A stretch of DNA of 64,000 bases from Anaeromyxobacter oryzae (GTDB lineage Bacteria > Myxococcota > Myxococcia > Myxococcales > Anaeromyxobacteraceae). The translations under genes were made by a program, and so were the position numbers. The notes beneath the pieces are model-generated. The model worked only from the letters and a program-made list of their open reading frames with translations. It did not search any database and was not told the DNA's origin. The stretch is from contig NZ_AP025591.1 in the NCBI RefSeq assembly GCF_023169945.1, forward strand, positions 5,936,501 to 6,000,500, in the 5' to 3' direction. Below are positions 54,333 to 62,899 of this stretch, piece by piece (position 1 is the first letter of the stretch; each line of letters begins with the position of its first letter).

Positions 54333-54923
54333 GTGAAGACCGTCCGGCAGATCGCCATCGCGGATCACCTCTGGGACGCCCTCGAGCGGATGGCGGCCGA
54401 GATGGGCACGGACCGCGATGCCCTCGTGAACCAGGCGCTGCACGTCTTCGCGCGCCTGAACGGCTACCTCGTCCCCGGCACCGTCGCCGCGCCGCCCCCG
54501 CGCCCGACGCCCGAGCCTCCGAGCGCCGAGCGGCTCGCCGTCGCCGAGCAGGTGCTCGAGACGGCGGCGCGCCTGGAGCGCGCCATCCACGACCGGCCGC
54601 CGCCGATCACGCGCGCGGCGGCGCCGCGCGAGGGCGACGCGACGGGGGCGCTCGTGCTGCTGCGCGACGATGGCGCGGAGATCGCCGTCGCGAAGGATCG
54701 ATTCGTCATCGGGCGCGGCCGGCACTGCGATCTCGTGGTGGACAGCGGGAAGGTGTCCCGCGAGCACGCCGCGATCCTGCGCGAGGGCGCCGAGTGGTGG
54801 ATCGAGGACCTCGGGTCGGCGAACGGCACCTGGCACGACCGCGCGAAGGTGCAGCGCCGGCGGATCGAGGACGGGGACGAGTACTTCATCTGCTCGGAGC
54901 GGATCCGGTGCGCGCTCCGGTGA
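54333..54923 (+). CDS. FHA-domain protein with ribbon-helix-helix-like N-terminus
   Basis: 196 residues. GTG 54333 has GGTGGAGG 7 nt upstream. The first 50 residues (VKTVRQIAIADHLWDALERMAAEMGTDRDALVNQALHVFARLNG) read as a ribbon-helix-helix-type segment, which in other proteins binds DNA or dimerises. A Pro/Ala linker follows, then an FHA domain (about 105-195): DRFVIGRGRHCDLVVDSGKVSREHAAILRE and IEDLGSANGTWHDRAKVQ, with all phosphothreonine-binding residues. It may couple a kinase signal to DNA or to secretion. It overlaps the next gene by four bases (GTGA). Confidence 0.8.
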   Translation: MKTVRQIAIADHLWDALERMAAEMGTDRDALVNQALHVFARLNGYLVPGTVAAPPPRPTPEPPSAERLAVAEQVLETAARLERAIHDRPPPITRAAAPREGDATGALVLLRDDGAEIAVAKDRFVIGRGRHCDLVVDSGKVSREHAAILREGAEWWIEDLGSANGTWHDRAKVQRRRIEDGDEYFICSERIRCALR

Positions 54924-55420
54924 GGCGGCTCCTCGCGCTCGCCGCGCTCCTCGGCCCCGCGGCGGCCGCCGGCGGCGTCCCGCTGATGCTCGCGGAGCGA
55001 CAGGTCGCGACGCTCGAGTTCGACCGGCCCGTCGCCCGGCTCGCGACGACGGATCCCGACCTGCTCGCGCTCGAGCCGTCCGGCGCGCGCGTGCGGATGA
55101 CCGGGCTCCGCGCCGGGCGCGCCTCGGTGGAGGTCGCGTTCGCCGACGGCGCCATCGTCGCGTACGACGTGACGGTGGAGGCGGCGCAGCGGCCCGCGGC
55201 CCTCGCCGCCGCGCCCGCCGTGCTCGAGCTCGCGGTGGGCGAGGCGCGGCGGGTCGCGGTGCCGGGCCTCGCGCGCGCGCTCCTCGAGGAGAACGGGATC
55301 GCCAGGGTGACGGCGGAGGCCGGGGCCGCGGTGGTGGTGGGCGTCTCCCCGGGCTCCGCCGCGCTCGTCCTCGTGGACGGCGCCGGCGCGCGGACCACCT
55401 GGTCGGTGCGCGTCCGCTAG
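54920..55420 (+). CDS. Exported CpaC-N-like protein with two tandem domains
   Basis: 166 residues. Signal peptide (VRRLLALAALLGPAAAAG) then two similar beta domains, VATLEFDRPVARLATTDPDLLALEPSGARVRMTGLRAGRASVEVAFADG and LELAVGEARRVAVPGLARALLEENGIARVTAEAGAAVVVGVSPGSAALVLVDGAGARTTWSVRV. The second matches the N-terminal domain of pilus secretins (CpaC/RcpA type), in which a VPG then 'I-A-x-V-x' then 'G-x-x-x-G-x-x-x-L' pattern is usual. There is no secretin barrel. GTG start overlaps the FHA gene (GTGA), so the two are one unit. Confidence 0.75.
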   Translation: MRRLLALAALLGPAAAAGGVPLMLAERQVATLEFDRPVARLATTDPDLLALEPSGARVRMTGLRAGRASVEVAFADGAIVAYDVTVEAAQRPAALAAAPAVLELAVGEARRVAVPGLARALLEENGIARVTAEAGAAVVVGVSPGSAALVLVDGAGARTTWSVRVR

Positions 55421-55486
55421 CCGCGTCCACGGGGCCGCGCTTTCTCGCGTGCCGCCCCGGGCGGGCGGGGCTAATGTCGTCCCCGC

Positions 55487-58189
55487 ATGCCGACCTTGAC
55501 CCTCATCGACGGCTCCGGGTTCATCTTCCGCGCCTACCACGCGCTCCCGCCGCTCACGACGACCCGGGGCCAGCCGACGAACGCGGTCTACGGCTTCACG
55601 ACCATGCTCCTCAAGGCGCTCCGCGAGCGGGCGCCGACCCACGTGGCGCTCGTGTTCGACGCGGCGCGGACCACCTTCCGGCACGAGATCGACCCCGGCT
55701 ACAAGGCGAGCCGGCCGGAGGCGCCGGACGATCTCCGGTCGCAGTTCCCGCTCGTGCGCGACGTCGCCCGCGCCCTCCGCGTCCCGGTGATCGAGGAGCC
55801 GCACGTCGAGGCCGACGACGTCATCGGCACGCTCGCGTGCCGCGCCCGGGAGCAGGGGTGGGACGTCGTCGTGGTCACCGGCGACAAGGACTTCGCCCAG
55901 CTCGTCGACGGGAAGGTCACGCTCTACGACCCGATGGCCGAGGCGAGCGGGCGGGGCGGGTGGACCGGCCCCGCGGAGGTCGAGAAGAAGCTCGGGATCA
56001 AGCCGGAGCAGGTCGTCGACTACATGGCGATCCTCGGCGACAAGATCGACGACGTGCCCGGCATCCCGGGGGTGGGGGAGGTCACCGCCGCGGCGCTGGT
56101 GAAGCGGTTCGGGACCATCGAGGCGATGCTCGCGCGTCCGGACGAGATCCCGCAGGCGGTCTCCCGCGGCGGCGAGAAGCTGAAGGAGAAGATCGTCGCG
56201 GCGGAGGATCGGATCCGGATGAACAAGCAGCTGGTGGCGCTCCGGTGCGACCTCGCGCTGCCGTTCGCGCCCGACGCCTTCGGGCGGCAGCCGCCGGACG
56301 ACCCGAAGGTGCGCGCGCTCTTCTCCGAGCTGGAGTTCTCGCGGCTCCTCAAGGACCTGCCGGCGCCTCCGCCGACCGCGCGCGCCGAGAGGCCGGAGGT
56401 GCTCCGCGACCGCGCCGCCCTGGACGCCGCCGTCGCCGCGCTCCGCGCCGCGGGCCGCGCCGGGATCCGCCCGATCCTCGGCGGGCCGGCGCCGCGGACC
56501 GACCCGCTCGTCGGCGTCGCGCTCGGCGGCGGCGGCCGTGCGTACTACCTCCCGCTCGGTCACCGGTACCTCGGCGCGCCGGCGGGGCTCTCCCGCGAGG
56601 AAGCGCGCGAGGGGCTCCGGGCGCTCGTCGAGGCCGAGGACGTCGTGAAGGACGCGCACGACGTCAAGGCCGCGCTCCACGCGTTCGCGGGGCTCGGGCT
56701 CGCCTGGCGCGGCCCCGGGCTCGACACCGAGCTCGCGAGCCGGCTGCTCCTCCCGACCCGCCGCGAGCACGCGCTCGCCGACGTCGCGCGCGAGCGGATC
56801 TCCTGCGAGCTGCCGCGCGATCCGAGCGGCGGCGACGCCGCGCGGAAGTCGGAGCGCACCGCGGTCGAGGGGGTCGAGGTGGAGCGGGTCGCGGAGTGGG
56901 CGGCGCCGTGCGCGGCGGTGCTGCCGGACCTGGCGGCGGTCCTCGAGCGCGCGCTCGAGGAGGAGCGGCTCGGCGTGCTCTACCGCGAGGTGGAGCGGCC
57001 GCTGGTCGCGGTGATCTTCGAGATGGAGCGCGCCGGGATCGCGGTCGACCGCGGCGCCATGGAGGGCATGAGCGCGGAGTTCGGCAAGGCCATGGAGGAC
57101 CTGGAGGCGCGGATCCACGCGGCCGCCGGCCACCCGTTCAACGTCGCGTCGACCCGCGAGCTCGCGCAGGTGCTCTTCACCGAGCTCGAGCTCCCCGTCG
57201 TGAAGCGGCTCAAGACCGGCCCGTCCACCGACGTGGACGTGCTGGAGAAGCTCGCCGAGCAGCACCCGCTGCCCCGGCTCGTGCTCGAGCACCGGGCCCT
57301 CGCGAAGCTCAAGGGCACCTACGTCGACGCGCTCCCGTTGCTCGTCGACCCCGCCGACGGCCGCATCCACACCACGTTCCACCAGGCAGGCGCGGCGACG
57401 GGCCGGCTCTCGTCGACCGACCCCAACCTCCAGAACATCCCGATCCGGACCGAGCTCTCGCGCCGGATCCGCCGGGCGTTCGTCGCGCCCGAGGGCCGGT
57501 GGCTCGTCTCCGCGGACTACTCGCAGATCGAGCTCAGGATCCTCGCGCACTACTCGAAGGACCCGGCGCTCGTCGCGGCGTTCGAGAACCGCGAGGACGT
57601 GCACACCCGCACCGCCGCGGAGACGTTCGGCGTCGCGCCCGACGCGGTGACCCCGGACATGCGTCGCATCGCCAAGGTGCTGAACTTCGGGATCGCGTAC
57701 GGGCTCTCGGCGTTCGGGCTCTCGCAGCGGCTGGACCTCCCGGCGTCCGAGGCGCAGGGGATCATCGACCGGTACTTCACCCGCTACGCCGGCGTCCGCC
57801 GCTACATCGAGCAGGCGATCGAGGACGCGCGGAAGAACGGCGAGTCGCGCACGCTGTACGGCCGCGTGCGGGCGATGCCGGAGATCGGGTCGCGGAACCC
57901 GGCCCTGCGGAACGCGGCGGAGCGGACGGCGATCAACACGCCGATCCAGGGCACGGCAGCCGACATCGTGAAGGTCGCGATGGTCCGGGTGCACGAGGCG
58001 CTCGCCCGGGAGCGCCTCGAGGCGCGCCTCCTCCTGCAGGTCCACGACGAGCTCGTGCTCGAGGTCCCGGAGCGCGAGGTCGAGCCCGTCGAGGCGCTCG
58101 TGCGACGCGAGATGGTGGGCGCGGCGAAGCTCGACGTGCCGCTCGAGGTCGAGCTGGGGCACGGCCGGAGCTGGGCCGAGGCGCACTGA
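55487..58189 (+). CDS. polA: DNA polymerase I (proofreading site degenerate)
   Basis: 900 residues. The 5'-3' exonuclease (1-290) has GSGFIFRAYHALPPL, VFDAARTTFRHEIDPGYKA and VVVTGDKDFAQLVD. The middle region (about 300-490) lies where the 3'-5' exonuclease should be but lacks the DxE motif, so proofreading is probably lost. The polymerase domain is intact: motif A DYSQIELRILAHYSKD (Asp about 677), the O-helix RRIAKVLNFGIAYG (about 725-740) and motif C QVHDELVLEV (Asp about 854). It fills repair gaps and removes RNA primers. A TAATGT box ends 9 nt before the ATG. Confidence 0.96.
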   Translation: MPTLTLIDGSGFIFRAYHALPPLTTTRGQPTNAVYGFTTMLLKALRERAPTHVALVFDAARTTFRHEIDPGYKASRPEAPDDLRSQFPLVRDVARALRVPVIEEPHVEADDVIGTLACRAREQGWDVVVVTGDKDFAQLVDGKVTLYDPMAEASGRGGWTGPAEVEKKLGIKPEQVVDYMAILGDKIDDVPGIPGVGEVTAAALVKRFGTIEAMLARPDEIPQAVSRGGEKLKEKIVAAEDRIRMNKQLVALRCDLALPFAPDAFGRQPPDDPKVRALFSELEFSRLLKDLPAPPPTARAERPEVLRDRAALDAAVAALRAAGRAGIRPILGGPAPRTDPLVGVALGGGGRAYYLPLGHRYLGAPAGLSREEAREGLRALVEAEDVVKDAHDVKAALHAFAGLGLAWRGPGLDTELASRLLLPTRREHALADVARERISCELPRDPSGGDAARKSERTAVEGVEVERVAEWAAPCAAVLPDLAAVLERALEEERLGVLYREVERPLVAVIFEMERAGIAVDRGAMEGMSAEFGKAMEDLEARIHAAAGHPFNVASTRELAQVLFTELELPVVKRLKTGPSTDVDVLEKLAEQHPLPRLVLEHRALAKLKGTYVDALPLLVDPADGRIHTTFHQAGAATGRLSSTDPNLQNIPIRTELSRRIRRAFVAPEGRWLVSADYSQIELRILAHYSKDPALVAAFENREDVHTRTAAETFGVAPDAVTPDMRRIAKVLNFGIAYGLSAFGLSQRLDLPASEAQGIIDRYFTRYAGVRRYIEQAIEDARKNGESRTLYGRVRAMPEIGSRNPALRNAAERTAINTPIQGTAADIVKVAMVRVHEALARERLEARLLLQVHDELVLEVPEREVEPVEALVRREMVGAAKLDVPLEVELGHGRSWAEAH

Positions 58190-58224
58190 AGCCGGCGGCT
58201 CACGCCGTCGGAACTCCCGAAGCT

Positions 58225-58731
58225 CTACTCGTCGGCCACGCGCTTCCGCGCGGCGGGCATGAACTGCACCGCCTCCTCGCGGGAGGGCTCGCGGAAGGCC
58301 TCGATGAGCTTCAGGTGGCTCTCGACGAGCGTCCGCACGTTCGCCTCGAACTGGACGCGCTGGCGCTTCAGCTCGTTGATGTCGTCCACGATGCGCAGGA
58401 AGCGCGAGTGGGCGCCCTGGACGATCTTCTCCGCCTGCAGCTCGGCGTCGGAGATGGTGATCTCCGCCTCCTTGCGCGCGGACTCGCGGATCTCCTCGGA
58501 CGCCTTCTGGGCGGTGACGAGCGTCTCCTGCAGCGCCCGCTCGCGGCCCTTGTACTCTACGATGTCCTCGGCCTTCCGTCGGTTGTCCTCGCGGAGGGCG
58601 AGGTTCTCCTTCACGAGCGCCTCGAACTCGGCGGCGACGAGGGCGAGGAAGCCCTCCACCTCCTCGCGGTCGAGGCCACGGAAGGCCGTCTTGAACTGCT
58701 TCTGCGTGATGTCGAGGGGCGTGATGTTCAT
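58225..58731 (-). CDS. divIVA: DivIVA-domain protein
   Basis: 168 residues. It opens MNITPLDITQKQFKTAFRGLDREEVEGFLALVAAEFEAL, the lipid-binding DivIVA domain with the characteristic FRGLDREEV turn, and continues as a long coiled coil (about 45-150: ENLALREDNRRKAEDIVEYKGRERALQETL ...). It marks curved membranes and organises growth or division sites. A TATCAT box at 58750-58755 on the minus strand lies close upstream (leader about 12 nt). Divergent from the hybrid kinase; convergent with polA. Confidence 0.92.
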   Translation of the reverse strand: MNITPLDITQKQFKTAFRGLDREEVEGFLALVAAEFEALVKENLALREDNRRKAEDIVEYKGRERALQETLVTAQKASEEIRESARKEAEITISDAELQAEKIVQGAHSRFLRIVDDINELKRQRVQFEANVRTLVESHLKLIEAFREPSREEAVQFMPAARKRVADE

Positions 58732-58799
58732 GGGCGCTCCGAGGGGGCCATGATACCGGCCCGGCCGCGGGAGTCCATTTCACCCGCCCACAGCGGCGC

Positions 58800-58827
58800 A
58801 CACCCGACCCCCCACGAGGTCGGGTGT
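58800..58827. promoter_or_regulatory. Inverted repeat between divIVA and the hybrid kinase
   Basis: A 10-bp perfect inverted repeat (ACACCCGACC / GGTCGGGTGT) around an 8-nt loop, lying in the divergent 139-bp region. It may bind a dimeric regulator or form an RNA hairpin in the kinase leader. Neither is shown. Confidence 0.4.
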
Positions 58828-58870
58828 CGCGGCGGCGCGCCCTTATGTAGGGAGGGAGCCGTCGCGCGCC

Positions 58871-60346
58871 ATGCATCCTGGGCCAGCACACTCCGGGCGG
58901 TCGTTCGCGCTCGCGCTTCCCGCGGCGAAGGCGGTCGCGGCGCTCGCGGGGCTGCTCGCCGTCGCCGGGCTCGCCATCCTGCTCGTGGGGGACGGGCGCG
59001 CGCTCGCCGCCGGCGTCGCGCTCGCCGGCGCGGCCGGGATCGGGTTCCTCGGCGGCTGGATCCCGTCCCGGGCGCGGCGGCGGCGAGAGGTGGCGACCCT
59101 CGCGGCGCTCCGGGAGGAGCTCGAGGCGACGCGCCGGAGCGCCGAGGGCGAGCGGCAGCTGCTGGTCGAGGCCGAGCGCCAGGCGCGCGACGCCGCGGAG
59201 CGTGCGGATCGCGCGAAGGACGAGTTCGTCGCCACGGTCTCGCACGAGCTCCGGACGCCGCTCAACGCGGTTCTCGGGTGGGCCCGCCTGCTGCGCCTGG
59301 GCAAGCTCGACGCCACGGCGACCGCGCGCGCCGTCGAGACCATCGAGCGGAGCGCCTCGGCTCAGGCCCAGATCGTGGACGACCTGCTCGACGTCTCGCG
59401 CATCGTGCGCGGCCAGCTCCGGCTCGACGTGCGGCCGGTGGACCTCGTGCCCGTGATCGAGGCGGCGATCGACGCGGTGCGGCCGGCCGCGGTCGCGCGC
59501 GAGATCGGGATCGCAGCGGTGCTGATGCCGCGCGCCGGCCCCGTCGCCGGAGATCCCGGGCGCCTCCAGCAGGTCGTCTGGAACCTGCTCGCGAACGGCA
59601 TCAAGTTCACGAAGCGCGGCGGCCGCGTGGAGGTCCGGCTCGACCAGGAGGGTGACGCGGTGGCGATCCGGGTGAAGGACACTGGCGCCGGGATCGACTC
59701 CGCCTTCCTTCCGCACGTGTTCGAGCGGTTCCGGCAGGCGGACTCCTCCTCCACGCGCGCGCACGGCGGCCTCGGCCTCGGCCTCGCCATCGTCCGGCAC
59801 CTCGTGGAGGCGCACGGGGGGACCGTCGCAGCAGCGAGCGACGGTCCGGGCCGCGGCGCCACGTTCACGGTGCGCCTCCCGCTGCTCGTGCCGAAGCCCC
59901 ACCGCGCCCGCGACGTCGCCGGCTCGCTGCCCGTCGTGGACGCCGCGGCCCCGCTCGCGGCGCTCGCCCGCGTGCGCGTCCTCGTGGTCGACGACGATCC
60001 CGACACCGTGGAGGTCGTCCGGCAGGTGCTCGAGCAGGCCGGGGCGCAGGTCGTGGCCGCGGCCTCCGCGCGAGAGGCGATCGAGGCGTTCGCCGCCCGG
60101 CCGCCCGACGTGGTGCTCTCCGACCTCGGCATGCCCGGCGAGGACGGCTACGCGCTCATCGCACGGATCCGCGCGCTCGAGGCGGCCCGCGGCGGGGACG
60201 TCCCTGCCGCGGCGCTCACGGCGTACACGCAGGGCGACGAGCGGCGCCGCGCGCTGGAGGCCGGGTACCAGCTCTACCTCGCGAAGCCGGTCGAGCCGTC
60301 CGCGCTCACGGCCGCCATCGCCCGGCTCGCGGGCCGGCTGTCCTAG
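58871..60346 (+). CDS. Hybrid histidine kinase with C-terminal receiver domain
   Basis: 491 residues. Two or three N-terminal helices (about 15-65) anchor it. A coiled linker leads to HisKA with the phospho-His in FVATVSHELRTPLNAVLGW (about 125), then HATPase_c with N-box NLLANGIKFT, G1 DTGAGID and G2 GGLGLGLAIVRHLV. A receiver domain (about 375-490) has DDDPD, the phospho-Asp in VVLSDLGMPGEDG, and the Lys in LAKPVEP. Signal unknown; no output regulator is adjacent. GGAGGGAG lies upstream of the ATG. Regulated perhaps through the inverted repeat upstream. Confidence 0.95.
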   Translation: MHPGPAHSGRSFALALPAAKAVAALAGLLAVAGLAILLVGDGRALAAGVALAGAAGIGFLGGWIPSRARRRREVATLAALREELEATRRSAEGERQLLVEAERQARDAAERADRAKDEFVATVSHELRTPLNAVLGWARLLRLGKLDATATARAVETIERSASAQAQIVDDLLDVSRIVRGQLRLDVRPVDLVPVIEAAIDAVRPAAVAREIGIAAVLMPRAGPVAGDPGRLQQVVWNLLANGIKFTKRGGRVEVRLDQEGDAVAIRVKDTGAGIDSAFLPHVFERFRQADSSSTRAHGGLGLGLAIVRHLVEAHGGTVAAASDGPGRGATFTVRLPLLVPKPHRARDVAGSLPVVDAAAPLAALARVRVLVVDDDPDTVEVVRQVLEQAGAQVVAAASAREAIEAFAARPPDVVLSDLGMPGEDGYALIARIRALEAARGGDVPAAALTAYTQGDERRRALEAGYQLYLAKPVEPSALTAAIARLAGRLS

Positions 60347-60474
60347 CTGTGCCCGCCCGGGCGCGAGGCCGCCGCGGCGCACGCCGCCGTGCCGGACCCG
60401 CAGCGCGGTGACCGCCGGGGCTGCGCCGGAAGCGCCTGACCTGCCGGCCCCTTATGCTATCTTCCGCGCCGCCC

Positions 60475-61521
60475 ATGCCGTTCGCGGAGATCATCGCGCA
60501 GGATCGCGCGCTCGCCTCCCTCCGGTCCGCGCTCCGGCGCGGCGCGCTCCACCACGCCTACCTCTTCGGTGGCCCGGAGGGCACCGGGAAGGCCATCGTC
60601 GCCCGGGTGCTCGCGCAGGCGGCGAACTGCGAAGCCGGGGAGGGCGGTCCGGCGGGCTTCCGCGACGACGCGTGCGGCACCTGCGGCCCGTGCCGGAAGA
60701 TCGGGCGCGGCCTGCACCCCGACGTCTTCGTGCTCCGCGACGAGCGCACGATGGCCAAGGAGGGCCGGTGGGAGCCGAAGGGCGGCCGCACGCCCTCGCG
60801 GGACGTCGTGGTCGACCAGGTCCGCGATCTCGTCGACCACCGGCTCGCGATGAAGCGGTTCGAGGGCCGGCGCCGGTTCGTCATCGTCGATCCCGCGGAC
60901 GCGATGAACCCGCAGGCGCAGAACGCGCTCCTCAAGACACTGGAGGAGCCGCCGGACGACACGACGCTGGTGCTCGTCGCGGCGAGCCCGGACCGGCTCC
61001 TGCCGACGATCCGCTCCCGGTGCCTGCGGGTGCCGTTCGGGCCGATCCCGGCGGAGATCGTGGAGGCGCGGCTCCGGGCCGACGGGCGCGCGCCGGAGGA
61101 GGCCCGGCTCGCGGCGGCGCTCGCCGGGGGTTCGCTCGGCCGCGCCCTCGCGCTCGATCCCGAGGAGCTCGGCGCGCTGCGCGACTCGGTGCTCGCCGCG
61201 GTGGCGCTCGATCCCGGCGACGCCGGCGCGTGGCTCGCGTTCGCGAAGGCGCACGGCGAGGACCGGCAGCAAGCCGCGGAGCTCTGCGAGCTCCTCGCGC
61301 TCTGGCTCCGGGACGTCCTCGCGGCGCGGGCGGGCGGTGACCGGCTCGCGCTCGCGGAGCTGGAGGCCGCGACGCGGCGCGCGGCCGGCGCGCTCGCGCC
61401 CGCGGAGGTCGTCCGGCGGCGGGCGGAGGTCCAGCGCACCGCCGCGGCGCTCCGGCAGAATGCGTCTCCCGTGCTCGCCCTCGAGCGGCTCCTCATCGGG
61501 TGGTTCCATGGCCGGGCCTAG
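60475..61521 (+). CDS. holB: DNA polymerase III delta' subunit
   Basis: 348 residues. Clamp-loader AAA+ fold: HHAYLFGGPEGTGKAIVARVLAQAANC (Walker A about 30-40), a zinc module (CGTCGPCRKIGRGLHPDVFVLR), VDPADAMNPQAQNALLKTLEEPPDDTTLVLVA, and SRCLRVPFGP. It helps load the sliding clamp. ATG 60475 opens MPFAEIIAQDRALASLR, the conserved start; an ATG at 60454 overlaps a -10-like box (TATGCT, 60453-60458, or TATCTT, 60458-60463). It overlaps holA by 14 bases. Confidence 0.95.
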   Translation: MPFAEIIAQDRALASLRSALRRGALHHAYLFGGPEGTGKAIVARVLAQAANCEAGEGGPAGFRDDACGTCGPCRKIGRGLHPDVFVLRDERTMAKEGRWEPKGGRTPSRDVVVDQVRDLVDHRLAMKRFEGRRRFVIVDPADAMNPQAQNALLKTLEEPPDDTTLVLVAASPDRLLPTIRSRCLRVPFGPIPAEIVEARLRADGRAPEEARLAAALAGGSLGRALALDPEELGALRDSVLAAVALDPGDAGAWLAFAKAHGEDRQQAAELCELLALWLRDVLAARAGGDRLALAELEAATRRAAGALAPAEVVRRRAEVQRTAAALRQNASPVLALERLLIGWFHGRA

Positions 61522-62899
61522 GGGCGGGGGCGGCCGGGCCGCGGCGGGTGCGACGCTCGAGGTCTGCCTCGCCGACGCGAAGGCCGGGAGGCCGCAGCCG
61601 GTGTACCTGTTCGACGGCGACGCGTTCCTCGCGCTCCGCGCGGCGCGCGAGCTCGCGGGCGCCCTCGTGCCGGCGGCGTCGCGCGCGCTGAACCTCGTCG
61701 AGCTGGACGCCGCCGCGTCGCCGGCCGAGGTCGCGGCGGAGCTCGCCACCGGCGGCCTCTTCGGCGGCGGCAAGGTGGTCCTCGTCCAGGAGCCGGCGTT
61801 CCTCGCGTCGAAGGAGGACGCGGCGGAGGCGTTCGCCGCCGCGCAGAAGGCCTGGTTCGACGGGCGGCAGCGGGACGCGGCGCGGCGCCTGCTCGCCCTC
61901 GCCGGGAAGGCCGGCGTCGGGGCGAAGGCGCTCGCGCCGGGTCCGGACGGGGCGGTCGCCCACGAGACGAAGGAGGCGCTCGCCTCGGAGCTCGGCGTCG
62001 CGCTCGACGCCGCCGCGTCGCGCTTCGTCGACGAGGCCGCGCGTTACGCGCAGGAGCGCGAGCTCAAGGTCGCGAAGGGCGACGACTCCGGCGCGCTCGA
62101 CGCCGCGCTCGCGAAGGGCTTCCCGCCCGGCCACGTGCTCGTCATCGCCGCGGGCAAGGTGGACGGGCGGCTCCCCGTCGTGAAGAAGCTCGCCGCCGCC
62201 GGGCGCCGCGTCACGACCCAGGTCGAGAAGGAGGGGCAGTGGGACGCCCAGCGCCTCGTGCTCGGGCCGGTGCTCGAGTCGCTCCTCGCCGGCACGGGCA
62301 AGCGCGTGGACGGGCGGGGGGAGGCGCGCCTCGCCGAGCTGGTCGGCGACGACGCGCGGGTCCTCGCCTCGGAGGTGCAGAAGCTCGCCGCCTACGTGGG
62401 CGACCGGAAGGTGATCGGGGCGGCGGACGTGGATCAGGTCGTGACCCGCGTCGCGGCGGACCCGTTCTTCGCCCTCGGGAACGCGGTCGAGGCGCGCGAC
62501 CTCGCGGCCGCGATGGGCGTCCTCGACCGGTCCATCGCCGACGGCGCGAGCCCGTTCATGCTGCTCGGCTCGCTGGCGTCGACCGTGCGCCGCATGCTCG
62601 TCGAGCGGGAGCGGGCCCGCCGCGTCGCCGGCGACCGGCCCATCCGCTCCGCCCGCGAGTGGGAGGCCGAGGTGTTCCCCACCGTCCCCGACGACGAGGC
62701 CAAGGGGAAGAAGCCCTACGGGTTCTGGATGAAGTACCAGGCGTCGCTGCGGTTCTCGAGGGGAGAGCTGCTCGACGCCCTCGCCGGCCTCGCCGAGGCC
62801 GACGTCGCCATGAAGAGCGGCCAGGACGGCCGGATCCGCCTCGAGCGGGTCCTCGTCGGCCTCCTCGCCGCCGAGACACGGGAAAGGAGCAGTGCTTGA
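61508..62899 (+). CDS. holA: DNA polymerase III delta subunit, enlarged
   Basis: 463 residues, against about 340 in most HolA proteins. N-terminal PVYLFDGDAFLALRAARELAG and C-terminal TRVAADPFFALGNAVEARDLAAAMGVLDRSIADGASPFMLLGSLASTVRRML are typical. About 85 residues (105-190) between the Rossmann strands are extra and charged (WFDGRQRDAARRLLAL ... RFVDEAARYAQERELKVAKG). The fold then resumes (HVLVIAAGKVDGRLPVVKKLAAAGR). It is the clamp-opening subunit of the replicase. The ATG lies 14 bp inside the end of holB, and its stop overlaps the metG start, so three genes are coupled. Confidence 0.9.
   Translation: MAGPRGGGGRAAAGATLEVCLADAKAGRPQPVYLFDGDAFLALRAARELAGALVPAASRALNLVELDAAASPAEVAAELATGGLFGGGKVVLVQEPAFLASKEDAAEAFAAAQKAWFDGRQRDAARRLLALAGKAGVGAKALAPGPDGAVAHETKEALASELGVALDAAASRFVDEAARYAQERELKVAKGDDSGALDAALAKGFPPGHVLVIAAGKVDGRLPVVKKLAAAGRRVTTQVEKEGQWDAQRLVLGPVLESLLAGTGKRVDGRGEARLAELVGDDARVLASEVQKLAAYVGDRKVIGAADVDQVVTRVAADPFFALGNAVEARDLAAAMGVLDRSIADGASPFMLLGSLASTVRRMLVERERARRVAGDRPIRSAREWEAEVFPTVPDDEAKGKKPYGFWMKYQASLRFSRGELLDALAGLAEADVAMKSGQDGRIRLERVLVGLLAAETRERSSA

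Noticed and set aside
54464..60382. Open reading frame of nearly 2,000 codons on the minus strand opposite polA and the kinase
   Set aside because: It is Arg/Glu/Ala-rich with no domain, and the opposite strand holds clearly conserved genes. Long antisense frames are expected in very GC-rich DNA.
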